Notes: generated by a model from the sequence alone, not told the origin. Positions 36,961 through 45,180 are shown, counted from the stretch's first letter. The stretch is DNA of 64,000 nt from Prevotella sp. (GCA_017449675.1 JAFTFG010000027.1:1-64000); one strand, 5' to 3'. A program made the numbers and translations.

Positions 36961-37848
36961 TCAGAGATAGCGTTGGCACATATCCTTTATGCGCCTTTGG
37001 AGTTGTTGACGGAGCGTTAGAGGTTCCATGACCTCAAGTGCTGCGTCATGAGAAAGAATCTCACCGATGAAGTCAGAGGTAGGACGCAAATCTAAAGAGA
37101 AATCAACGTAATCGTCTTTCTGAGCCACTTCACGCTGAGAGGTATGAAGGGGTAATGTCCGCAAATAATTAGCCATATTACCATAAGCCCGAAGAACGAT
37201 ATGAGTCATCGGTGTCTCATCTGTCAACACACCAAAATATTCCGAGAAATACTGCTGGGGAGAGAAGTCATCAGGTAATGTGAATGACTCGTCTGTAAGT
37301 GTGACAGACAGCATACGGTCAAGGCTATAGATAGCATAATGACGACCTGTAAATGACAACAGATACCAACGTTGGTGAAATAGTTTCAGTGCATAAGGCG
37401 AGACTATCTTCTCATAGGCCTCAGCACCAAAACGCTGATATCCCAGAAGGATACGTCGCCCCGCCTTAATTGCCCGAATAATGGTCTGCAAAAACTCTTC
37501 ACCGGCCGGTACATTCTCCAAGATAATCCTTTCCTTGAGAGCGGCACTGTCAGAGAGCACACTACCCACCGTGAGCGTAGAGAGCATCCACCGCTCCAGA
37601 CTATCGTCATCAAGCACTTCAGGATTACTGATAAAATAATGATATCGGGAATCACAGTCGATAATGACACCAAACATATCAAGGATAGCATCGCGATGCC
37701 GATTGAAAGAACTGCGTGACAAAGGATTACCCTCAGCCACCTCGTCGGCTATCCAGCGTTGGTTGAGTTCTTCAAGCGTCATCCGACGGTACTGACGTAA
37801 CATATTAATCAGCCAGATATACTGATGGAAGATGATTGCCGGTTTCAT
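36961..37848 (-). CDS. WYL-domain transcriptional regulator
   Basis: A 295-residue protein with an N-terminal winged-helix-like DNA-binding region (about 1-75, SRSSFNRHRDAILDMFG), a WYL domain (about 120-205) whose core is PYALKLFHQRWYLLSFTGRHYAIYSLDR, split by family convention around RWYL, and a C-terminal WCX extension. WYL proteins sense ligands such as nucleotides or nucleic acids. It starts 20 bp after the tyrA stop and so is probably the last gene of the Phe/Tyr operon; whether it regulates that operon is unknown. Confidence 0.88.
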   Translation of the reverse strand: MKPAIIFHQYIWLINMLRQYRRMTLEELNQRWIADEVAEGNPLSRSSFNRHRDAILDMFGVIIDCDSRYHYFISNPEVLDDDSLERWMLSTLTVGSVLSDSAALKERIILENVPAGEEFLQTIIRAIKAGRRILLGYQRFGAEAYEKIVSPYALKLFHQRWYLLSFTGRHYAIYSLDRMLSVTLTDESFTLPDDFSPQQYFSEYFGVLTDETPMTHIVLRAYGNMANYLRTLPLHTSQREVAQKDDYVDFSLDLRPTSDFIGEILSHDAALEVMEPLTLRQQLQRRIKDMCQRYL

Positions 37849-37868
37849 TGTTAAGACCTGTATACGGA

Positions 37869-38663
37869 TTACTTATTGATTTCAATATCACGTTTCACAT
37901 TATTACGTATCTTCGTCAGATAAGCCTTCATTCCTTTGGCATCTTTCTCATCGATAATCTCCAACAGTTCCTTGAGTTCCGTTCGGATCTGACTGACCTG
38001 GTCGTGCGTATAGGGATTGAAAAGGATTTCCTGCAACAGGTAATCATCCTCATTCAAGACTCCCTTGGCAATGCGCATATGACGCTTAAAGGTGGTACCC
38101 GGCGCATCCTGATGCTTCATCACGGCAGCAAAGACAAAAGTGGACACGAAAGGAATGGACAAGGAGTAAGCCACCGTCTTGTCATGCTCCTCAAAGGTAT
38201 ACTCGTAAATATTCAGGCCTAGTTTTTGATAAAGGTCCTTGAAGAAAATACGCCCCATATAGTCTCCCTCGCTGATGATGATAGCATTCTCCTCGCTGAG
38301 TTGTTGCAGGTTGGCAAAGGTAGGACCAAACATCGGGTGTGTAGAGACATACCGCATCCCCGTTTTCTCATAAAACTCCTTCAAGTCCGTCTTTACACTG
38401 GCAATATCACTGATAATACACTCCTTGGGAAGATAAGGAATCACCTCCTCAAACACAGGAATGGTATATTTTAACGTAACGGCATTGATAACCAATTCTG
38501 GAGCAAAGTCCCGGATTTCCTCCATGTCTGTAAAGCGCTGGCAGTTATAGGTAAACCGCATGCGTTTCGGGTCTTTCTCAAAGACAGCGACCTCATGGTC
38601 GAAACTCAGCAGGTCGATGAAGAACGAGCCCATCTTACCTGCTCCTAATACTAATATCTTCAT
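37869..38663 (-). CDS. tyrA: Prephenate dehydrogenase
   Basis: A 264-residue NAD(P)-dependent enzyme that converts prephenate to 4-hydroxyphenylpyruvate for tyrosine. Rossmann motif VLGAGKMGSFF (residues 4-14), conserved SDIASVKTDLKEF and the substrate-site HPMFGP. The start MKILVLGAG (38663) is chosen; 15 upstream in-frame residues are encoded by the intergenic heptamer repeat. No ACT domain, so feedback control probably lies at the operon leader. Confidence 0.92.
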   Translation of the reverse strand: MKILVLGAGKMGSFFIDLLSFDHEVAVFEKDPKRMRFTYNCQRFTDMEEIRDFAPELVINAVTLKYTIPVFEEVIPYLPKECIISDIASVKTDLKEFYEKTGMRYVSTHPMFGPTFANLQQLSEENAIIISEGDYMGRIFFKDLYQKLGLNIYEYTFEEHDKTVAYSLSIPFVSTFVFAAVMKHQDAPGTTFKRHMRIAKGVLNEDDYLLQEILFNPYTHDQVSQIRTELKELLEIIDEKDAKGMKAYLTKIRNNVKRDIEINK

Positions 38664-38723
38664 ATCTTGCTGTTGGCTATTGACAATTGGCCATTGGCTA
38701 AATGCCAACAGCCAACGGTCTTT
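38664..38723 (-). repeat. Heptamer repeat with 9-bp inverted ends, DAHPS/tyrA junction
   Basis: Minus-strand units AGCCAAT, GGCCAAT, TGTCAAT and AGCCAAC, of the same family as the insert in recQ (8911-8945). The ends GCTGTTGGC and GCCAACAGC are inverted copies. Confidence 0.8.
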
Positions 38724-39788
38724 TTACTTGTTAATAATCTCTATCTGCTGACGAACGCTCTCCTCATGGATGTTCTCAAAGACATGAGCCACAAACTCAG
38801 GTCCCATTCCCAAGAGAGAGCCTTGGGCACCCCGTTTGTCAAGTATCTCGTTATAACGGGATGTCTGCAATACCGTCATGTTATGCTCTTTCTTATAGTG
38901 ACCAATCTCACGACAAACCCGCATACGCTTAGCCAAAAGATCCATCAACTGGTTGTCGAGTTCGTCAATCTGTTTACGTAATGTTGTAATACCCTCCGTT
39001 GTGGTATGCTCGTCACGGATGACCAACAAGGAAAGGATATAGTCAAGCACATCCGGTGTCACCTGCTGCTTGGCATCACTCCATGCCTTGTCCGGATCGC
39101 AGTGGCTCTCTACGATCAGGCCGTCAAAACCAAGGTCCATCGCCTGCTGGCACAATGGGGCTATCAACTCTCTCCTACCTCCGATATGGCTGGGGTCGTT
39201 GATGATAGGCAACTCTGGAATACGACGATGCAACTCAATGGGAATCTGCCACATCGGCATGTTACGATAGATCTTCTTATCATAACTGGAGAAGCCACGA
39301 TGGATGGCACCCAGACGCTTGACACCAGCCTGATTCAGACGCTCCAACGCTCCAATCCACAATTCTAAGTCGGGATTGACAGGGTTCTTTACGAAGACAG
39401 GCACATCGACACCCTTCAGGGAGTCAGCCAACGCTTGCATGGCAAAGGGGTTTGCTGTCGTACGGGCACCGATCCACAGAATATCAATACCATATTTCAG
39501 ACATAGTTCCACATGCTCAGGAGTCGCCACTTCCGTTGCCACTAACATATGCGTCTCTTCCTTCACCTGCTTCAACCATACCAGCGCAGGTTCACCATGA
39601 CCTTCGAAGCCTCCGGGTTTGGTACGGGGCTTCCATACTCCGGCACGGTAGTTATGACAGCCATACATCGCCAGTTGCTTGGCTGTTGTCATCACTTGCT
39701 CCTCACTCTCTGCACTACAGGGTCCTGCAATGACGAAGGGGCGTTCATTGTCACTCGGAAGATTCAGTTTCTCTAATTCCAGTTCCAT
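38724..39788 (-). CDS. Bifunctional DAHP synthase / chorismate mutase
   Basis: A 354-residue fusion. The N-terminal type I-beta DAHP synthase (about 1-260) has IAGPCSAESEEQ, GVWKPRTKPGGFEGHGEP, LWIGARTTANPFAMQAL and DPSHIGGRRELI. It condenses phosphoenolpyruvate with erythrose-4-phosphate, the first step of the shikimate pathway. The C-terminal AroQ chorismate mutase (about 265-354) begins TTLRKQIDELDNQLMDLLAK and makes prephenate. The fusion thus joins the first step and the branch step, matching its place between pheA and tyrA. Confidence 0.94.
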   Translation of the reverse strand: MELELEKLNLPSDNERPFVIAGPCSAESEEQVMTTAKQLAMYGCHNYRAGVWKPRTKPGGFEGHGEPALVWLKQVKEETHMLVATEVATPEHVELCLKYGIDILWIGARTTANPFAMQALADSLKGVDVPVFVKNPVNPDLELWIGALERLNQAGVKRLGAIHRGFSSYDKKIYRNMPMWQIPIELHRRIPELPIINDPSHIGGRRELIAPLCQQAMDLGFDGLIVESHCDPDKAWSDAKQQVTPDVLDYILSLLVIRDEHTTTEGITTLRKQIDELDNQLMDLLAKRMRVCREIGHYKKEHNMTVLQTSRYNEILDKRGAQGSLLGMGPEFVAHVFENIHEESVRQQIEIINK

Positions 39789-39823
39789 AATTATATTGCT
39801 TTTTTGATTCTTTTACCTAAAGG

Positions 39824-40996
39824 TCAAAATGTGGCACGCAATCTTTCCAATGCCTGTTGTATCTTCTCTTCTTTCGCACATAGGGAGATACGGATATAAC
39901 GCTCACCATTGCTTCCAAAAATAAAACCTGGGGTGATAAAGACACGAGCCTCATGGAGCACACGCTCCGTCAGATCCTCTACATTATTATATTTGTCAGG
40001 TATCTTACCCCACAGAAACATACCCACCTGTTGAGGGTCATAGGTACAGCCTAGCACATCCATGATCTGCTCCGCATATTTTCTTCGACTGGCATAGCGC
40101 TCGATATTCGCCTCACGATGCCACTCCTCACTATTGTTATAAGCCTCTGCGGCAGCCAGTTGAATACCCCGGAAAGTACCGCTCTCGATATTCGACTGTA
40201 CCTTCAGGATCCATGAGATAAACTCCGCATTGGTGGCACACAGACCGACACGCCACCCTGGCATATTATGACTCTTCGACATGGAGTTGAACTCAATACA
40301 GCAGTCCTTGGCACCAGGTACCTGTAGGATGCTGAGATGTTCCTCACTCAAAATGAAGGAGTAAGGGTTGTCGTTAACGACAACAATACCATGATCCTTG
40401 GCAAACTTCACCAGTCGTTCGTAGGTTTCCATACGGGCTCGCCCACCAGTCGGCATATTAGGATAGTTGGTCCACATCAACTTCACCTTCGAGAGGTCCA
40501 TCTGCTCCAACTCGTCGAAGTCTGGTTGCCAACCATTATCCTCACGCAGGTTATAGTTGACAATCTTCGCACCCAGTATCTTTGAAAGCGACGTATAGGT
40601 AGGATATCCAGGATTAGGAACCAACACCTCATCACCAGGATTCACGAAAGCCAGTGTGACATGCAGGATACCCTCCTTCGAACCAATCAGTGGCAACAGT
40701 TCTGTCTTCGCATCAAGGTCAACATCATACCAACGCTTATAGAAACGGGCCATTGCCTCACGCAGTTCGGGAGTACCCATCGTTGGCTGATAACCATGAG
40801 CACCAGGCTCATGAGCCACCTCACAGAGTTTCTCTATGGTCTGAGGTGACGGTGGCATGTCAGGACTGCCGATGGCCAGACTGATGATATCCTTACCCTC
40901 TGCATTCAACTGGGCGACCTCTTTCAGTTTACGACTGAAATAGTATTCACTGACTAAGTTAAGTCTTTCTGCCGGTTCAATTCGTTTGTTTGCCAT
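39824..40996 (-). CDS. Class I/II pyridoxal-phosphate aminotransferase
   Basis: A 390-residue aminotransferase with GTPELREAMARFY near the N terminus, the Asn/Asp-Tyr cofactor contacts in VVVNDNPYSF, and the catalytic Lys in NSMSKSHNMPGWRVG (about residue 239). In this operon it most likely transaminates phenylpyruvate and 4-hydroxyphenylpyruvate, or prephenate; substrate choice is inferred from context. Its start overlaps the end of pheA by 20 bp. Confidence 0.88.
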   Translation of the reverse strand: MANKRIEPAERLNLVSEYYFSRKLKEVAQLNAEGKDIISLAIGSPDMPPSPQTIEKLCEVAHEPGAHGYQPTMGTPELREAMARFYKRWYDVDLDAKTELLPLIGSKEGILHVTLAFVNPGDEVLVPNPGYPTYTSLSKILGAKIVNYNLREDNGWQPDFDELEQMDLSKVKLMWTNYPNMPTGGRARMETYERLVKFAKDHGIVVVNDNPYSFILSEEHLSILQVPGAKDCCIEFNSMSKSHNMPGWRVGLCATNAEFISWILKVQSNIESGTFRGIQLAAAEAYNNSEEWHREANIERYASRRKYAEQIMDVLGCTYDPQQVGMFLWGKIPDKYNNVEDLTERVLHEARVFITPGFIFGSNGERYIRISLCAKEEKIQQALERLRATF

Positions 40997-41819
40997 CTTT
41001 GTATTCTCCTAAAATCTTAAAGTCTTTGGTTAACGGGATAATCGCATCTATCGACTGGCGATAGCGAGTCAGGTCGTCGTACATCAGGTCGACATAGAAC
41101 AGGTATTCCCACTCTCTGCCGATGATTGGCAATGACTGTATCTTCGTCAGATTAATCTTGTAGAACGAGAGTATGGCCAGTACATGACTTAGACTCCCCT
41201 CCTCATGAGGCAGAGAGAAAACGATACTCGACTTGTTTGCCTCTGTCAGAGGGCGCAACAGGTCGGCCTTATTAGGATTCGACACCACTAGGAAACGAGT
41301 GAAGTTATGCTTGTTATCCTCGATATGATTCTCAAGCACCTTCAGGCCATACAACTTAGCGGCCTCTGCATGGCAGATGGCAGCCCATCCTTGATGCTGT
41401 CCCTCCGCAATCATCTTGGCAGAGCCTGCCGTATCCTCAGCCTCCACATTCTTCATGGTAGGATGCTGAGCCAGGAACTCACGGCACTGCATCAAGGCCA
41501 CCGGATGGGAATGAATCTCCGTGATGGTATCCCAATCATCCTCCGGCAGACAACAGATACAGTGGGAGATATGCAGTTTATGCTCTCCCACAATGGTCGT
41601 TCCTGAGTCACGCAGGAGTTCGTAGTTATGCAACAGGGAACCGGCTATCGTATTCTCGATGGCAAGCATTCCAATGGTCGTAGGGTCCTGCTTGATCTGG
41701 TCGAACACCTGTTCGAAAGTAGAACAACAGATCAGTTGTATCTGCTCATTCTCGAAATACAGGTGTGCCGCAATGTCATGAAACGACCCTATCAGTCCTT
41801 GTATGGCTATTCTCTTCAT
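40977..41819 (-). CDS. pheA: Prephenate dehydratase
   Basis: A 280-residue enzyme that makes phenylpyruvate from prephenate. The catalytic domain (about 1-180) shows IQGLIGSFHDIAAHLYF, GMLAIENTIAGSLL and AGSAKMIAEG. The C-terminal ACT domain (about 195-275) has the Phe-binding type sequence SIVFSLPHEEGSLSHVLAILSFYKINLTKIQSLP, of which the ESLP-like end is IQSLP. No chorismate mutase is fused; that activity is on the downstream DAHP synthase. It is the first gene of the operon and sits 13 nt behind an attenuator terminator. Confidence 0.93.
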   Translation of the reverse strand: MKRIAIQGLIGSFHDIAAHLYFENEQIQLICCSTFEQVFDQIKQDPTTIGMLAIENTIAGSLLHNYELLRDSGTTIVGEHKLHISHCICCLPEDDWDTITEIHSHPVALMQCREFLAQHPTMKNVEAEDTAGSAKMIAEGQHQGWAAICHAEAAKLYGLKVLENHIEDNKHNFTRFLVVSNPNKADLLRPLTEANKSSIVFSLPHEEGSLSHVLAILSFYKINLTKIQSLPIIGREWEYLFYVDLMYDDLTRYRQSIDAIIPLTKDFKILGEYKDGKQTN

Positions 41820-41832
41820 CTTTATAGTACTT

Positions 41833-41867
41833 AAAAAAATCCCGCTTTCACTTTGTTGTGAAGCGGG
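41833..41867 (-). terminator. Attenuator terminator in front of pheA
   Basis: On the minus strand CCCGCTTCAC (41867-41858) pairs with GTGAAAGCGGG (41851-41841), with one bulged A, followed by ATTTTTTT. It lies between the leader peptide and the pheA ATG at 41819, so it can only act on the pheA transcript itself. Confidence 0.92.
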
Positions 41868-41901
41868 ACTGTATTTCTTTTTCTTCTAGTTCATTTTATT
41901 C

Positions 41902-41970
41902 TTACATACGGCCTTCCGCTCCACAGGTTCCTGCAAAGTAAAAATAAAAGCCGTAAAAGTAAGCGTTCAT
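41902..41970 (-). CDS. Phe/Tyr-rich leader peptide of the pheA operon
   Basis: A 22-codon open reading frame, ATG at 41970 and TAA at 41904-41902. It begins MNAYFYGFYFYFAG and ends GRM. Residues 4-12 are YFYGFYFYF: eight of nine residues are Tyr or Phe. The operon behind it makes both phenylalanine and tyrosine. Such a run is the sensor of ribosome-mediated attenuation, as in pheL of enterobacteria. Codons 16-19 hold GTGGAGCGG (41924-41916), which can pair with the 5' arm of the terminator. It was too short for ordinary gene calling. Confidence 0.9.
   Translation of the reverse strand: MNAYFYGFYFYFAGTCGAEGRM
41907..41955 (-). promoter_or_regulatory. Antiterminator and pause-stem elements of the pheA leader
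   Basis: GTGGAGCGG (41924-41916) pairs with CCGCTTCAC of the terminator (nine pairs, one G-U). Separately TACGGC in the aromatic codons pairs with GCCGTA at codons 20-22 (about 41912-41907), closing a 1:2-type stem. These alternatives are mutually exclusive, as attenuation needs. Confidence 0.8.
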
Positions 41971-42003
41971 ATTCAACATAATTCCGATATTTTATGATAT
42001 CGG

Positions 42004-42079
42004 ATGCAAAATTATAACTTTTTCCGTAATTACCCAAACATTTTGAAAGAAAAATCGAAAAAAAGTTATAATTTTGCAT
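42004..42079. promoter_or_regulatory. Divergent pheA/metal-pump promoters in a 20-bp inverted repeat
   Basis: Arms 42004-42023 and 42060-42079 are perfect inverted copies (ATGCAAAATTATAACTTTTT) around 36 bp. Each arm contains TAATTTTG as a -7 box: minus strand 42007-42014 with TTTG 20 nt upstream (42035-42038) for pheA; plus strand 42069-42076 for the pump gene at 42085. A small CCGATAT/ATATCGG hairpin (41984-42003) lies at the 5' end of the pheA leader. Confidence 0.8.
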
Positions 42080-42084
42080 TTGTT

Positions 42085-43977
42085 ATGGAGAAAAAGACAT
42101 TTGCCGTATTGGGGATGATGTGCGCCGGATGCGCAGCCAATGTAGAAAAGCGACTCTCACAGACTGAGGGAGTCGTCTCTGCCTCTGTCAACCTGCCTGC
42201 AAGGACTGCCTTGGTGGAATACGACGGACAAACGACCTCTCCACAGTTATTGAAGGAATCGTTGGCTGCTATCGGCTACGACTTGGTAGTGGAGGAAGAC
42301 CGTAATGTGGAGGCGATAGAGCGACAGGCATACAAGAGTCTTCGCAACAAAGTGATACTCTCTTGGTTCTTTGCCCTGCTGGTAATGGCCATCTCGATGG
42401 GATATATTAAGATAGGTACGCGCGATATCACCAACCAGACGATGCTAATCCTCTCCCTATTGAATATCCTGTATTGCGGTAGACAGTTCTATGTCAACGC
42501 AGTCCGCCAGTTGCTGCATGCCACAGCCAATATGGATACACTGGTAGCCCTGTCCACCGGTATATCGTTCCTTTTCAGCACATTCAACACTTTCTGGGGG
42601 GAACGTTACTGGGGCAGTCAAGGGATCGAATGGCACACTTGGTTTGATGCCTCCGTGATGATTATCACGTTTGTATTGACAGGCAGACTGATGGAGGAGC
42701 GAGCCAAACACGGAACAGCCTCTGCCATCCGTGCTTTGATGGGACTGACTCCTAAGACGGCACATCTCATCGATACGGGAGAGGTGGTGGAAGTACCCAT
42801 CTCCGCCATCCAACCTGGTGATACGATAGAAGTGCGCCCTGGTGAGAAAATTCCCGTGGACGGTCGAGTGCTAGGCGATGGCATCGCCCGCATCGACGAG
42901 TCGGCAATGACGGGAGAGTCGGTCGCTGTAGAGAAACATGCCGGTGACAAGGTACTGGCCGGAACGATAGTCCGAGAGGGTACTTTCCGTTTCAAGGCAG
43001 AGGAGGTAGGCCAGAAGACTATCCTCGCCAATATGATACGAATGGTACAGGAGGCGCAAGGGTCGAAGGCTCCCGTCCAACGGATAGTCGACCAGGTCGC
43101 CCTCGTCTTTGTACCGGCAGTGGCAGCAATCGCCCTACTCACCTTCCTCGTCTGGATTCTCGTGGGGGGACATGCCGCCCTTCCCCAAGCCATTCTCTCT
43201 GCTGTCAGTGTTCTGGTGATTGCCTGTCCCTGTGCGATGGGCCTTGCCACACCGACCGCCCTTATGGTAGGCATCGGTAAGGCTGCCGAGAAGAACATCC
43301 TCATCAAAGACGCTACCGCCTTGGAAGAGATCCGTAAGGTAGATGCAATGGTCGTCGACAAAACGGGTACCCTCACCCAACCTACCACACCTACCTCCCC
43401 TACACCCCCTACCACACCTACCGAGACCCTCAAGCCCCACGCTCAGGAAACCATGCAACAGTTGCAAGACATGGGAATCGAGGTCTATCTGATGAGCGGT
43501 GACAAAGAGGAACGTGTCGCGCATATAGCCCAAGAAGTCGGTATCAAGCACTATCGCTCTCAGGTATTACCCCAAGACAAGGACAACTTAGTACGTGAGT
43601 TACAACGACAGGGAAGACACGTGGCGATGGTTGGCGACGGTATCAACGACTCTCAGGCACTCGCCACTGCCGATGTCAGTATCGCGATGGGAAAAGGCAC
43701 GGATGTGGCGATGGATGTGGCACAGGTGACACTGATGGGTAATGACCTCCGTCGCATCCCCGATGCCATCCGACTCTCCACCCAAACGGTTAATATGATA
43801 CACCAGAACCTGTTCTGGGCATTCATCTATAATATCGTATGTATTCCACTGGCAGCAGGTCTGCCCTACCTCATCGGACTCCACTGGCAGATCACCCCCA
43901 TGTGGGCCTCTGCCTTGATGGCATTCTCCAGTGTCAGCGTAGTACTGAATAGTCTGAGGTTAAAATTGAAAAATTGA
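42085..43977 (+). CDS. Copper-type P1B ATPase lacking the nucleotide-binding domain
   Basis: A 631-residue heavy-metal pump homologue. An N-terminal HMA domain has GMMCAGCAAN (Cys13, Cys16). The actuator motif DESAMTGESVAVEK, the membrane metal site ACPCAMGLATP, the phosphorylation site DKTGTLT (Asp425) and the hinge MVGDGINDSQALA are all intact. However, only about 45 residues separate DKTGT from MSGD (residue 470), where about 150 are usual. The whole ATP-binding N domain, with its HP and Gly-rich motifs, is absent, replaced by residues 433-447 PTTPTSPTPPTTPTE, encoded by five 9-bp repeats. The frame is open throughout. The start at 42085 fits the promoter in the inverted repeat; the longer frame from 42004 runs through that repeat. 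Confidence 0.88.
   Translation: MEKKTFAVLGMMCAGCAANVEKRLSQTEGVVSASVNLPARTALVEYDGQTTSPQLLKESLAAIGYDLVVEEDRNVEAIERQAYKSLRNKVILSWFFALLVMAISMGYIKIGTRDITNQTMLILSLLNILYCGRQFYVNAVRQLLHATANMDTLVALSTGISFLFSTFNTFWGERYWGSQGIEWHTWFDASVMIITFVLTGRLMEERAKHGTASAIRALMGLTPKTAHLIDTGEVVEVPISAIQPGDTIEVRPGEKIPVDGRVLGDGIARIDESAMTGESVAVEKHAGDKVLAGTIVREGTFRFKAEEVGQKTILANMIRMVQEAQGSKAPVQRIVDQVALVFVPAVAAIALLTFLVWILVGGHAALPQAILSAVSVLVIACPCAMGLATPTALMVGIGKAAEKNILIKDATALEEIRKVDAMVVDKTGTLTQPTTPTSPTPPTTPTETLKPHAQETMQQLQDMGIEVYLMSGDKEERVAHIAQEVGIKHYRSQVLPQDKDNLVRELQRQGRHVAMVGDGINDSQALATADVSIAMGKGTDVAMDVAQVTLMGNDLRRIPDAIRLSTQTVNMIHQNLFWAFIYNIVCIPLAAGLPYLIGLHWQITPMWASALMAFSSVSVVLNSLRLKLKN
43381..43425 (+). repeat. Nonamer repeat replacing the ATPase N domain
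   Basis: Five 9-bp units (CCTACCACA, CCTACCTCC, CCTACACCC, CCTACCACA, CCTACCGAG). A 15-bp direct repeat is at 43381-43395 and 43408-43422. Confidence 0.9.
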
Positions 43978-43987
43978 AGTTGAAGAT

Positions 43988-45085
43988 ATGGAACGAAAAG
44001 AGATCACCTTCGATACTTTTGTGCGTGGCTTCCTTGCCGTCATCATCGCAGTAGGTATCTATCTGCTACTTGACCGCCTGAGTGGTGTGTTACTGCCCTT
44101 CTTCCTGGCATGGCTCATTGCCTACCTGTTGTTCCCACTGGTCAAATTTTTCCAGTATCGCTGTAAGATGCGCTTCCGCATCGTGGCTATCCTCTGTACC
44201 TTCATCGTGGTCATCGGTGCTATGGTGGGCTTCTTCTGGTTGATCATCCCCCCTATCATCGATGAGACCATGCGGGTGAAAGACATGCTGATAGAGTATA
44301 TCACGAAAGATGCCCTGATGAGCAATATCCCTGACCAGATAGAGATGTTCCTGAAAGAACATCTCACGACAGAAGACATCAAGGCTATTGTGACACAAGA
44401 CGGTTTCATCAACACCATCAAGGAGACGATGCCGAAGGTATGGGATGTCATCATGGGCTCTGTCAACGCCCTCTCAGGACTGGTGACTGCGGCTATGGTT
44501 GCCATCTATACCCTTTTCATACTGATTGACTATGAGAAGTTCACGGAGGGATGGCCCAGCCTGTTACCAGAGCGTTTTCGTAATATGGCCGTCAGACTGG
44601 TGGCCGACATCGAGGAGGGTATGAATAAGTATTTTCGTGGTCAGGGATTGGTGGCCTTCTGTGTAGGAATCCTCTTCAGTATCGGTTTCCTGATTATCGA
44701 TTTCCCTATGGCAGTGGGGCTGGGTATGTTTATCGGACTACTGAACATGGTGCCCTACCTCCAACTGATTGGTTTCATCCCTGCCATCCTGTTGGCTATT
44801 GTCAAGGCTGCCGATACAGGTCAGAACTTTTGGGTGATCATGCTGATGGTCCTGCTAGTCTTTGCGGTGGTACAACTCATCCAAGACACATTCCTCACCC
44901 CAAAGATCATGGGTAAGGTGATGGGCCTCAACGCTGCCATCATCCTGCTATCCCTCTCCATCTGGGGCTCCCTCCTTGGGATGCTCGGTATGATTATAGC
45001 CCTGCCGATGACCACCCTCCTACTGACCTACTATCAACGGTTTGTCATCCGAAAGGAAAGGGAGAGAGTGGAAGCGTCCTCCTAA
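43988..45085 (+). CDS. AI-2E family (PerM-like) membrane protein
   Basis: A 365-residue polytopic protein with about eight predicted membrane segments, clustered at residues 12-75, 150-175 and 205-350, and an extramembrane helical segment between them (about 80-150). The family signature region near the C terminus is seen in LNMVPYLQLIGFIPAILLAIV and LTPKIMGKVMGLNAAIILLSL, here cut to the parts PYLQLIG and TPKIMGKVMG. Members move AI-2, ions or other small molecules; the substrate is unknown. It starts 10 bp after the pump gene, so the two are cotranscribed. Its stop codon overlaps a dispersed 97-bp repeat. Confidence 0.88.
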   Translation: MERKEITFDTFVRGFLAVIIAVGIYLLLDRLSGVLLPFFLAWLIAYLLFPLVKFFQYRCKMRFRIVAILCTFIVVIGAMVGFFWLIIPPIIDETMRVKDMLIEYITKDALMSNIPDQIEMFLKEHLTTEDIKAIVTQDGFINTIKETMPKVWDVIMGSVNALSGLVTAAMVAIYTLFILIDYEKFTEGWPSLLPERFRNMAVRLVADIEEGMNKYFRGQGLVAFCVGILFSIGFLIIDFPMAVGLGMFIGLLNMVPYLQLIGFIPAILLAIVKAADTGQNFWVIMLMVLLVFAVVQLIQDTFLTPKIMGKVMGLNAAIILLSLSIWGSLLGMLGMIIALPMTTLLLTYYQRFVIRKERERVEASS

Positions 45086-45180
45086 CTTTTTAATCCTCTG
45101 CAACATCTGCCATTCTGCAACACTCGTTGATAATCAGCGAATTACGTATTGCAGATGGGTGGCAGATGAGTAAGATAAGG
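45084..45180 (+). repeat. 97-bp palindromic dispersed element, copy A
   Basis: 88 of 97 bases match the inverted copy at 63610-63706. Inside, CATCTGCCA-TTC-TGCAACA is answered by TTGCA-GATGGG-TGGCAGATG, so the element can fold into a long hairpin. The stop codon of the permease gene supplies its first bases. Confidence 0.9.

Noticed and set aside
41891..42079. Open frames starting MQNYNFF on both strands around 42004-42079
   Set aside because: Both arise from the 20-bp inverted repeat; they lie over the divergent promoters. The minus one is also out of frame with the supported leader peptide.
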